Source: Gemmatimonadota bacterium (lineage in GTDB: Bacteria > Gemmatimonadota > Gemmatimonadetes > Gemmatimonadales > Gemmatimonadaceae). Taken from it: 64,000 nucleotides of DNA. The first letter of the stretch is position 1. Each line of letters opens with the position of its first letter. The DNA is taken from positions 62,001 through 126,000 of the forward strand of contig PMEM01000004.1 of NCBI GenBank assembly GCA_003155795.1. Direction: 5' to 3'. Positions 53,233 through 61,488 of this stretch are shown piece after piece. Under the pieces are notes generated by a model that had not been told where the DNA came from, made no database searches, and saw only the letters and a list, made by a program, of their open reading frames with translations. Made by a program: the position numbers and the translations under genes.

Positions 53233-54493
53233 CCATGCTCAGCGGAGTATCTAGTTCGTTACTGCTCGGTGCCTTATCCAAACCCACTCCCGAGTCATCA
53301 ACCAATCTGAGCATTCGGCTCCGATACTCGGAAGCGATCCCCCGTTGGCTGACCCCCATCTGCTGCTGAAGGAGTGTGCTCAATTCCTCACCGCTCTTGA
53401 GTGTATCTAACAGGGAGAGCCCCAGGGCGTGGCGCAAAAGAGAAGGAGAAATCAATATCGGATTTTCCCTATCCTTTACCTTCGCACGCTGCGAGCGAGG
53501 GACGTTCTTCGGGGCACCTTTGCGCCGATCGCCCTCTTTGAGGGGAAGACCTGAAACCAGTCGCCAAACCACCCGACGGTTGAGTGGCGCACCCGTTTCC
53601 GGAACAATGAAGAGCGGGGCAGCCTCGTCCAAAGTCTCAGCCAGCAGCACCCGGTGATTAATCCAGGCTACGATTGGCAGCTTCGCACGGCTGCCGTACA
53701 GGATTTGAACTTCTTTGAATCTGTCCAGCCCTGTTCGACCATGTGTACGTCTAGGCCGGAGCGCGAGCCAGAAATCCTCCAAGTCTGTCGCCGTCATCTC
53801 TACGATGGGTTTCCCCATCAACACATCTCTGAATTTCATCCCAGCGATGTCAGACGCTACGGCGCCACCATAACGACAGAACGCGACAGCAGCCGCCCGC
53901 ATGATCGTATACGTGTCTGCTGTATGAGCTCCGCGCATCCCTGCAGCTGAGTTCAGGATATACTCTACCTCTTCGTCGATCTTGCTGACATGGGCAACCG
54001 TGGGTATCCGCGACCTCGTGTTTTCTCGAGGTTGTGTCTGCTCCCCATCGATCGAAACCGCGGCCGAGGGCGAGATCTCCCTGCTGAGAAGAACCGACTC
54101 ACCCTCGTGCTCTACTTGGGCCAGCGGGAGTTGCAGCGATGCCGGACGGTGCCTGCCAATGGAGACGACGAAGTGTCGTAATACCTGGCGAGCCAGCCGC
54201 TGCTTAACCCTCTTGTGCTTGAGTGAAGAGAGAAACCCCGCGATTGTGGAATCGGTGACCGCTTCCTGCAACGTGAGACGATTCGATTTGTCCTTGTCCC
54301 CCACACACCAGGTGGAAAACAAGTCCAAAACATCATTGTACATCTCAAAGGATCGAGTGACCAACTCCTGATTCTCGACGCGGGCCTCCAAGTACCGCGC
54401 GGCCGCGACGCCAACCTCCCCACGGGCTTTCATTAGAGAGACAGCCTTTGCGACGACGGGCGAATGCGGGTTAAGGAACGAGACTTCGCGCAT
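53225..54493 (-). CDS. Tyrosine-recombinase-like protein, divergent active site
   Basis: 422 residues from the ATG at 54493 (AAGGA five bases upstream); a TTG at 54544 would add 17. The N-terminal region (about 30-130) looks like a SAM-like DNA-binding domain. The catalytic region shows FCRYGGAVASDIAGMKFRD (about 215-235) and ISPSLLRHALGLSLLDTLKSGEELSTLLQQQMGVS..ASEYRS near the end, matching HxLRH...LGHs...Y of tyrosine recombinases, with Ser for the first His and Val for the His/Trp after LG. May resolve multimers or integrate; activity uncertain. It converges with the HTH gene, overlapping it by 8 bases. Confidence 0.65.
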   Translation of the reverse strand: MREVSFLNPHSPVVAKAVSLMKARGEVGVAAARYLEARVENQELVTRSFEMYNDVLDLFSTWCVGDKDKSNRLTLQEAVTDSTIAGFLSSLKHKRVKQRLARQVLRHFVVSIGRHRPASLQLPLAQVEHEGESVLLSREISPSAAVSIDGEQTQPRENTRSRIPTVAHVSKIDEEVEYILNSAAGMRGAHTADTYTIMRAAAVAFCRYGGAVASDIAGMKFRDVLMGKPIVEMTATDLEDFWLALRPRRTHGRTGLDRFKEVQILYGSRAKLPIVAWINHRVLLAETLDEAAPLFIVPETGAPLNRRVVWRLVSGLPLKEGDRRKGAPKNVPRSQRAKVKDRENPILISPSLLRHALGLSLLDTLKSGEELSTLLQQQMGVSQRGIASEYRSRMLRLVDDSGVGLDKAPSSNELDTPLSMAI

Positions 54494-54578
54494 GTGAGTC
54501 CTTGAAGAATGAGCGGTACTAAGGTAGTTGGCCTCGTGTTCCAATAGTGTTGCCTTTTCCGGAACACATGCCGATCTT

Positions 54579-54590
54579 ATGATACATCCC
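54579..54590. promoter_or_regulatory. Shared 12-mer ATGATACATCCC, copy 2
   Basis: Identical to 46911-46922. It lies in the gap between the recombinase and coupling-protein genes, 42 bases before element F. Confidence 0.35.
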
Positions 54591-54632
54591 GCTACTCGCA
54601 GCTCGCAGTCGAGTAGAGAGACACGATTCGTT

Positions 54633-54644
54633 GGACTGACAACT
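54633..54644 (+). promoter_or_regulatory. Conserved regulon element, copy F
   Basis: Plus-strand GGACTGACAACT preceded by ATTCGTT; the coupling-protein ATG follows after 7 bases without a Shine-Dalgarno sequence, as for copy A. Confidence 0.78.
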
Positions 54645-54651
54645 AGACCCT

Positions 54652-57600
54652 ATGCCTGTGACTTCACCTAAGAAGCCCACAGCACCTGCGTCCACAACCG
54701 CCGCTGAAAAGCCGAGCGTTGCAGGCGGAGCTGTGCTTGATTCGCGTACTCGAAGCTTGTACTCCACAAAACGTGAGTCCAAGTACAATCGACGCGACAA
54801 CGATCGTAGCGTAGCGGCCGCAGGGTTTTTCCTCGCGGCGATCCTTGCAATTCCGATAATACTCATTCGATTGGGTTTTCTTTCCCCGTCGTTCCTGCAC
54901 TTGGCTCAACGAACTCTTGTTGGCTGGTGGACGACACTCGGGACAGTTAATTCCGTAATTGTGGCATGCGTGTTTGTGATTGCTGTATTCAGTACCTTGG
55001 TTTGGGTTGTCCATCAGTATCGTCATCGTCACGACCCGATCGACATTACACTACCGCCGATCACCCCACCAGCTTGCACATTTTTCTCGCGTGATTTCGT
55101 ATTAGGGCAGGGATGTACTGAAGATGGCCTTCAGCCTGGCGATATTTTTCCAGCCACCCGCGACGACAGCGATATACTGCCGGAGTTCAACGTATTCATC
55201 CGTGCAGAGGGCGCATTCCAGAACACGAAGCTTGAGGGAGCTCCCGGTACCGGTAAGTCAAAGGCCATTGAGTCTCTCATTGCTCAGGCAGTTCGAAAAT
55301 ATCCATCTCCCCCAGATATCCCTCGAGATGAATCCGGTGCATGGTTCCCCGTACCATCGTGGGACACAGACGAGCATGAACGCGTCCTCACTTACGTGGA
55401 ACATGAGCGTCGACGGTACCTAGCCTGGGAAACCAGATCTCCACGTGAGTTCTCTAAAAGTGTTCAAGCACTACGCCGATGGAGGGACAAACGTCACGGT
55501 GGGGAACACTTCGTCAACGCGGCCGGCGATCCCGTTCTCACGGCTGCATACGGCGGCCTCGGCAGTGAAGAGGAAGTAATAACGCGTAATGCTCAGCTCG
55601 CAGAACTTCACAGCCGCCGTCCAACCATCCTTGTAATCAATGCGAAGCCGGAAAGTGACGGCAAAAGTCTAGTTGATCACCTGGTGCGTTGCGCCGCTGC
55701 GGATTCCCCCGAGCGGGCAGCACAAGTCTATCTAGTATCCCCAGATCTTGGTACCTCAGTCGCAATGTTCGATCTGGCGAGAACTAACGCCGATCTAGCG
55801 AGCACAATAGCAACGACCATCAGTATCGTTGATGGCGAGACTGACCGTTTTTGGACTAGCCAGATGACGTCAGTAGTCGCCTGCCTCGTTGGCGTTATGA
55901 AAGCATTGATGCCGGGTAGAATCACTTGGCTGACATTACTCAATCTACTTCGGTCCAAGGAGACCTTTGACAATTTCGTCTCGGACGCGCAGGCCCGATT
56001 CAACGATCAGGCGGAAGCGGAGCGAAAGAACGAGCGTGTCGAAGGACCATTGGTGAATCACGTTGAGTTAAGTGAGTTGCAGCGTTTCGCAGAACTCGAC
56101 ATTAAAAAGTTCACCGAGACAACGGCTCAAATACTCAACTTCGGCGGCAAGCTTACTGCCGGCGACCTTGTCCGGACGATGGCTCCAGAAGTCCCGACAT
56201 TCGGTACGATGGATGAGGTAGTTCGAGAGGGTGGACTCCTCGGCATCGACATGCCCTTGACGCGGTACCAAGACGTATCTAGGGCTGTCAATACGATGCT
56301 AGTGAATGCATACGTAGCTGCCATCATGGAAGTCGCAAGAACGACACCGTCGGGAGAGATGCGCGACTCGTACATATTCATCGATGAAGCCGCGTCGTAT
56401 ATGACTGAGGTGCTTGAGCGGGCGTTATCCCAGAACCGATCCGCGCAGATGGGAGCATTCCTCGCCTATCAGATTCGCACTCAGTTCGACGCTACAGAAA
56501 CGTCCGCAAGTAAGACTCTCGGGACCACCTGCGCGAATACCATCTCGTTCCGCGACCCCGACGGCATATCGGCAGAGCTTAAGTCAAAGTCCTACGGTAT
56601 GGTCGAGACAATGGTAGAGGATTTTGGCATTACCGAAAGTCTCGGTCGGGTACAGGGGACGAAAGGCAAGGCCGGCAGTGATGGAGGCGGGCTGACTCAA
56701 TCTGGCTCCATTCGGCAATCCATACGTGACGTCCCCCGCTTCAAGCCGGAGATTGTTCAGTCCCTTCCACAGGGGCATGCGATCGTCATGGTGAGCGACG
56801 GCCGCAATCCCTATCCGGCACGCCGTATCAGGATCTTGCGTACGGTGGACATCCCCTGGCTTGCAGATATTGACAAGGTGAATCGAAGTGCGCGTGACTA
56901 TGTGCCACCGATTCCTATGTGCGTACTCTCCGGGAATATCACTGACTGGACTGCTGTCGATCGGCTCAAGGTGCTCGCAGAGGCATCCGATCCAACAAGA
57001 GACGATGTGTTCGCGATGCGCACATTATGGTCGTGCGGCGAGATCTGGGGAGTACTTCTCTTCACGCGGACATTCGCGTGTGTCATAGAGTCAAAGGACG
57101 TTGAAAAGCATTCGGCGCTAATTGAGCGTGCATTGAGCGGTATCCTGAAGCCTGGGTACTCGACACCCAACAAGCCGACAGTCGTGCTTGTTAACGAGGA
57201 GGACGGGCGGAAGCTGGTGCAATCCTTCGGGTTCGACCTCTCCATGCCGTTTCCGATTGTGCAGGCGGCAGAAGCAATCCAGCCCCCAAGTCCAGCCCGA
57301 ATTACTGAAGCTAGAACTGCTGCGGCAGGTCTAAGCCCGGACGTTGATGCCTACCTGTCGCCAAGCTTGACCGGAGTGAGGGCCAGCGTGCGAGGAGTCC
57401 AGTGGTTCATGGTATCGCAAGCGATGCGAACGGTGCTCGATATCTATCGCGACGTCGATGGATATCTCCGGAACTTCGATTCTACGCTTCCACAACATCT
57501 TCGTGCAGAGTGGGCGGACGCTGTGGCCGACGATGGTCCGGTTACGGGTCCGCCACAAACGATGGTAAACCCACAAGCGATTACGCTCACGCAGCCGACG

Positions 57601-58095
57601 ATTACGCCTCCAGCACCAGCGCAGCCTATTGGCCCGCCTATACCAGTACAGACCACACCAGCACCTGCAGCCACACACGCACAGGGGAAGGTTGGCCGGC
57701 GCCGCGGTGCTGCTGCAGTTCCAACAGTGGATGCAGTTCTTTCTTTCCTCCAAGGGAACAGTGCTCCGGGGAATGCTCCAGTAGTACTGGTTGCAACCAC
57801 TCCTGCCGTAGCAGTGCCAACGGTGGCCCCAATCCACTTCCCCTCATCAGCGGACAATGACATTACTCAATCAGCCGTTACTCATTCCGCTTCCCAACCC
57901 GCCACAGTTGGATCTGTCGAAACCGGAAGCCCTGGGGTTCTGGATGCAGGGTCTACCGGAGTTGAGATACAAGGAAGCGGAGTCAGCGGCGTTCTGGAGT
58001 CGGATGCCCCCGCTGACAATACCTCAGTTCCTGTCGCTTCGGCTTCGACGTCCGGTGACGTGGGTATCCCTCGCGACAATCCGTTCGACATATGA
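54652..58095 (+). CDS. VirD4/TraD-like conjugative coupling ATPase
   Basis: 1147 residues. Two N-terminal membrane helices (about 54-75 and 100-121), then an ATPase with Walker A EGAPGTGKS (195-203) and Walker B YIFIDEAASYM near 572-582, followed by LAYQIRTQFDATETSASKTLGTTCANTISF, the AxQ-type motif of TraG/TraD/VirD4 proteins. The C-terminal about 150 residues are rich in Pro/Ala/Thr/Ser. Coupling proteins link relaxase-DNA complexes to an envelope channel. No VirB-type type IV secretion gene is present in the window; the pilus machine is the only channel system seen. First gene of a three-gene unit. Confidence 0.82.
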   Translation: MPVTSPKKPTAPASTTAAEKPSVAGGAVLDSRTRSLYSTKRESKYNRRDNDRSVAAAGFFLAAILAIPIILIRLGFLSPSFLHLAQRTLVGWWTTLGTVNSVIVACVFVIAVFSTLVWVVHQYRHRHDPIDITLPPITPPACTFFSRDFVLGQGCTEDGLQPGDIFPATRDDSDILPEFNVFIRAEGAFQNTKLEGAPGTGKSKAIESLIAQAVRKYPSPPDIPRDESGAWFPVPSWDTDEHERVLTYVEHERRRYLAWETRSPREFSKSVQALRRWRDKRHGGEHFVNAAGDPVLTAAYGGLGSEEEVITRNAQLAELHSRRPTILVINAKPESDGKSLVDHLVRCAAADSPERAAQVYLVSPDLGTSVAMFDLARTNADLASTIATTISIVDGETDRFWTSQMTSVVACLVGVMKALMPGRITWLTLLNLLRSKETFDNFVSDAQARFNDQAEAERKNERVEGPLVNHVELSELQRFAELDIKKFTETTAQILNFGGKLTAGDLVRTMAPEVPTFGTMDEVVREGGLLGIDMPLTRYQDVSRAVNTMLVNAYVAAIMEVARTTPSGEMRDSYIFIDEAASYMTEVLERALSQNRSAQMGAFLAYQIRTQFDATETSASKTLGTTCANTISFRDPDGISAELKSKSYGMVETMVEDFGITESLGRVQGTKGKAGSDGGGLTQSGSIRQSIRDVPRFKPEIVQSLPQGHAIVMVSDGRNPYPARRIRILRTVDIPWLADIDKVNRSARDYVPPIPMCVLSGNITDWTAVDRLKVLAEASDPTRDDVFAMRTLWSCGEIWGVLLFTRTFACVIESKDVEKHSALIERALSGILKPGYSTPNKPTVVLVNEEDGRKLVQSFGFDLSMPFPIVQAAEAIQPPSPARITEARTAAAGLSPDVDAYLSPSLTGVRASVRGVQWFMVSQAMRTVLDIYRDVDGYLRNFDSTLPQHLRAEWADAVADDGPVTGPPQTMVNPQAITLTQPTITPPAPAQPIGPPIPVQTTPAPAATHAQGKVGRRRGAAAVPTVDAVLSFLQGNSAPGNAPVVLVATTPAVAVPTVAPIHFPSSADNDITQSAVTHSASQPATVGSVETGSPGVLDAGSTGVEIQGSGVSGVLESDAPADNTSVPVASASTSGDVGIPRDNPFDI

Positions 58096-58108
58096 ACGCC
58101 TCACCACA

Positions 58109-58840
58109 ATGCGAGTGGGACGTGGAGTGCCTTACGAATGGAGCATGTTACGCTCGTACCAACGTATCTGGGAGCGAAGCCACCGTGATGCTGTGTTCAC
58201 CCTTGATGCGAGCAAAGTCCGGAAGCATCGTGCCTCCGCAATGGTCTTCGCGCCGCTAATGGGGTGGGTGAAGCCTGATACTCAGATCGAGCGTCGGTTC
58301 TTGATGGCCGGGTTCCCTCCCTCAGTGACGTACCGGGAACGCCGAGCTGCAACACGAGAAGCATTACGCGTAGGAGTCCAGCGCGGCTACATCAAGATGT
58401 GCGACTCCATAAGCGTACCAACTTGGGCGTATCGACCCGCTACGATCTGGTGTAAGACGACCCAAATTGCCGAACGCCGCTGGAAGGAGTCTACCATTGA
58501 GCACGGCCAGCTCGCCGTGGAAGCGGCGCTCGCTGCACTCAGTTCCAACGGGGAATTCCAAGACGGCGTCGCGTTCGAGACAGAGGCCGACTTCCTCGCG
58601 GCTTCTCGAAGCACACGACAGATCCGCCGCGGAGAGTTACTCGGTTCCATCGCCGACCTAATCACGATCGAACCAACGGGGAGCCGGCGAGCAACCGAGA
58701 TAATTTCCGAGAACTACCGCGACACCAATATCACAACCAAGTACGAAGGACTCGCGAACCGAGTCGACTTTGTGGCAACCAGCCCATCCGTAGCGCGGCG
58801 CGTGGTTGCAGCTATCGGGGCTCCCTGCCTTCACTTCTGA
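58109..58840 (+). CDS. Replication-relaxation-like protein (short start)
   Basis: 243 residues from the ATG at 58109; an ORF from 57857 would overlap the coupling-protein gene by 239 bases and its N-terminal part looks like a shadow frame. The C-terminal domain (FQDGVAFETEADFL, RRGELLGSIADLITIE, ISENYRDTNITTKYEGLANRVDFVATSPSVARRVV) resembles the Replic_Relax family, associated with plasmid relaxation and mobilisation in some bacteria. It lacks the HUH motif of ordinary relaxases. Start and family call are moderate. Confidence 0.5.
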   Translation: MRVGRGVPYEWSMLRSYQRIWERSHRDAVFTLDASKVRKHRASAMVFAPLMGWVKPDTQIERRFLMAGFPPSVTYRERRAATREALRVGVQRGYIKMCDSISVPTWAYRPATIWCKTTQIAERRWKESTIEHGQLAVEAALAALSSNGEFQDGVAFETEADFLAASRSTRQIRRGELLGSIADLITIEPTGSRRATEIISENYRDTNITTKYEGLANRVDFVATSPSVARRVVAAIGAPCLHF

Positions 58841-58848
58841 GATCCTTT

Positions 58849-60084
58849 ATGCCGAACCAAAGCAGCCTCCCATCAAGTAGTGATACTCTCGCACGGTCTA
58901 CTCGGCCGAAGCGACGCGCCACCGCAGTGGTGCGCCCAGTGGTTAATAACGAGGAGGCGAGTATAGCGATCGATCCGATTCTGCCGACGCTCTTGCCTAT
59001 TCAGTCCGAGCGAGAAACCCCGCTAGATCATGGAACGTCGCCGTTGATATCGCAATCGGTTCACACGCCCGGCAGAATCCGAGCGTCTATTGATGCCGCA
59101 GCCGACGGATCTCTTGACAATAACAAGGCTGAAGCAGGAGCTAGTGAACGTGCCGCTGCATTACCAAAACGCGACCTCGTTCACAGGCTTCGGACCAGCA
59201 GGGAACCAGAAGCGAAGTATTTGGGCAATCACCATTCAAAGGTGATCGTCGACTTGCTTGGCGTCTTCGGCGTGATCGACCTGCGTACCGCGGTTGCTTT
59301 GAGTGAGTGTATTGGTGGTGCGTCTCAGCGTTATTACACGATGCGTGTCGCAGCACTTCAGCGGGTCGGTGTGCTCCGCCGCGACAAGAGTAGTGATCTT
59401 CGCCTCGGACGTTTGCTCGGCCGATCCTATCTGCTAGTGCCAGATGCGAGATGGTCTCTCGCAGTCGAAGCGTTTGGCGCCGACCGTGTTGCCGGTGACT
59501 GGAGCGACGCAACGAGGAGTGCATTCGTGGAGCGATTGGCCCTCGTTCATTTGATTCTGGAGCGCGTACTATCGGGGTGGAAGCTTGTACGCGGCGCAGA
59601 CTGGATAAGGGGTCTCGGGACGCTGGACCGAAGCAAATCGTTGGGCGCTCGGACTCGTTCGGTTACAGAAGCGCTCAGAGACGGACTCGTGCGATTCGAG
59701 AATCCAGAGAGTGTGTGGGGGCTCCTTCCGCCAACGGCGGACCAGATTCCAGCGCTACTTGTGGGACGTGGTGCCATATCAATGAAACACCTCTCGAGTG
59801 TTCTCACGACGGCACGGCGGGTTGCTCCGGTCGAAGTGATCTGCTATCATCGGAGTTCGAAACGAGTAGAGCACGTACGACGGATCGTGATGAAGAAGCT
59901 CGGAGGGGTGGGGGACTCGACTGTGAACGTCCTCCCATCAGCCTCTGGTTTCAGGTGGTCACGTAGTCGTCGTGAACTACTCAAACAGGTTGAGGGGCAT
60001 CTCGATCCACAGGTGCGTTCATCGTTGATTGCGATGCTCGCGAGTGCCGCATCACCCAAGCAGGGTTCGGCGTTGGCAAGTTAA
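58849..60084 (+). CDS. Replication-relaxation-like protein with winged helix
   Basis: 411 residues. The N-terminal about 110 residues are disordered and charged. A winged-helix region follows (KVIVDLLGVFGVIDLRTAVALSECIG, RYYTMRVAALQRVGVLRRD, about 128-180), as at the start of Replic_Relax proteins, then an alpha/beta domain (VEVICYHRSSKRVEHVRRIVMKKLG). It begins 8 bases after the preceding gene and ends the transfer unit. Could be a mobilisation or DNA-processing partner of the coupling ATPase. Confidence 0.5.
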   Translation: MPNQSSLPSSSDTLARSTRPKRRATAVVRPVVNNEEASIAIDPILPTLLPIQSERETPLDHGTSPLISQSVHTPGRIRASIDAAADGSLDNNKAEAGASERAAALPKRDLVHRLRTSREPEAKYLGNHHSKVIVDLLGVFGVIDLRTAVALSECIGGASQRYYTMRVAALQRVGVLRRDKSSDLRLGRLLGRSYLLVPDARWSLAVEAFGADRVAGDWSDATRSAFVERLALVHLILERVLSGWKLVRGADWIRGLGTLDRSKSLGARTRSVTEALRDGLVRFENPESVWGLLPPTADQIPALLVGRGAISMKHLSSVLTTARRVAPVEVICYHRSSKRVEHVRRIVMKKLGGVGDSTVNVLPSASGFRWSRSRRELLKQVEGHLDPQVRSSLIAMLASAASPKQGSALAS

Positions 60085-60131
60085 TTAGGCAATCTCGAAA
60101 GAAACTCCGTAGGGTAAAGATCAATAAGCAG

Positions 60132-60172
60132 AAGGCCATGGTGAAATCACCGTGGCCTTTTCTTCGTTTTGT
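60132..60172 (+). terminator. Strong rho-independent terminator
   Basis: A 13-bp stem with one mismatch (arms 60132-60144 and 60147-60159), loop AA, followed by TTTTCTTCGTTTT. Ends the coupling-protein transcription unit. Confidence 0.9.
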
Positions 60173-60230
60173 TTTAGATATGCTTTCTAAAATATGATGG
60201 GACAAGCAGTGCCGCTGCTAGTCGAAAAAG

Positions 60231-60299
60231 ACCTAAGTAGGCGAGAAAAATGACCTAAGTTGATGCGACTGACTGCGGAAAACACCTAAGTTGATGCGA
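60231..60299 (+). repeat. Direct repeats ACCTAAGT(TGATGCGA)
   Basis: ACCTAAGTTGATGCGA at 60253-60268 and 60284-60299 (31 bases apart), plus a partial ACCTAAGT at 60231. Iteron-like spacing beyond the terminator; origin or regulator site is possible. Confidence 0.55.
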
Positions 60300-60599
60300 A
60301 TAGCTGCGTACCTCAACTGAGAGGCAGTCGTGTCCATCCGAGAGGCTCGCCGTAGCTAAGTGAGCGTTACCGGTCGGCTCCCCAGCCGCAAGACCACAAT
60401 TGGATCCGCGTGTTACGAGTCTCTCCACGAGCACGACCTCTTCGTGCTTCACGAGTTTGACCAGATCGATATAGAGTTCGATCCGCAGCCGGCCACACTT
60501 AAATACCGAGACGCACAGTGAAAGTCTCAGTGGAGTGGATCCGCTTTGCGCACCCAATACGTCTGCATCGTTCGTGGCCATTCATGGGGCACATGGCGC

Positions 60600-60900
60600 A
60601 GACGTGCAACCCAACTCGGTTATCGCCGATACTCTAATGGTCAAGTACATTGCTTCGCACACTGATGATGAACGCCTATGACTCCAGAGTATTACCAGCA
60701 GATCATCGAGTTTGAGCAATTCTCATCTTCTTTGGTATTTCACACTGTGCAAATAACACCGTATCCATTGGAACGGTTGATTTGCTTCTAATCGAGTGGC
60801 GGTGATTTGAATATTCAAATGGCTGTGATACTTATCGAACATGCTCATGCAAGCGCTTGTGTTTCAACATGTTAAATGATCATCTCCTTCAAAAACGAAT
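60600..60900. other. AT-rich palindromic region, candidate origin
   Basis: AT-rich compared with the rest and without a supported gene. It contains a perfect 16-bp palindrome ATTTGAATATTCAAAT (60805-60820), then CAAGCGCTTG (60850-60859), AACATGTT (60866-60873) and ATGATCAT (60876-60883). The clustering suits a replication or transfer origin, but this is inference. Confidence 0.4.
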
Positions 60901-61110
60901 CGTTGCGCAAAACCCGGTCATATGGTGTGTAGTGGTGCATATGTGGTCGGCCCGACGAGGCTGAGGGTGTGGTGGGTACCTTGGATGATGTAAGTCTCAA
61001 TCATCACTTCGTGCTGTGGTCGCGGTGCTGTTGCTATTGACGTGAGTCTGGTAGGTGGTACACGAGTGAAAGTCTGTTCGCAGATTGGTAATGGGGGATT
61101 GAAACTGGGA

Positions 61111-61350
61111 GAGCCAGAGCCTCGTCGCATTTGTAGCTGGTACAGCGGGGGCGCCTCATGCCTTGAGTTCCGGTGCGGTAGTTGGAGTATGGTCGTGGTT
61201 AAGATCGGGCGGAGAGCCAGAGCCTCGTCGCATCCGTAGCTGGTACAGCAGGGGCGGTTCATGCCTGGAGTTCCGGTTCGGTGGTTGGAGTGATGTGCTC
61301 GGTTGAGATTGGGCGGACAGCCAGAGCCTCGTCGCATCCGAGGCTGGTAC
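61111..61350. repeat. Three tandem copies of a ~103-bp unit
   Basis: Units starting at 61111, 61214 and 61318 each contain CCAGAGCCTCGTCGCAT followed by CTGGTACAGC and a G-rich tract. CCAG and CTGG can pair, and the third copy has an extended stem (CCTCG/CGAGG). ORFs across it are repetitive and unlikely to be genes. Confidence 0.75.
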
Positions 61351-61488
61351 AGCGGGGGCGCCTTCTGCCTTGAGTGGCGGTCATTGGATCGAGGTGCTGT
61401 CTCTTCCCGAGGTCCAGTCGAACGCAGCCTCCCGGCTGCCGGGTGACCTCAGCGTATCGCGAGGCTCTCGTAGGTTATTGAGAATCGC

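Noticed and set aside
60255-60581. 108-residue minus-strand ORF after the transfer operon
   Set aside because: It runs into the direct repeats and has no domain or ribosome site; a small gene cannot be excluded but is not supported.
60918-61337. 139-residue minus-strand ORF
   Set aside because: Its sequence is a translation of the 103-bp tandem repeats and has no protein-like pattern.
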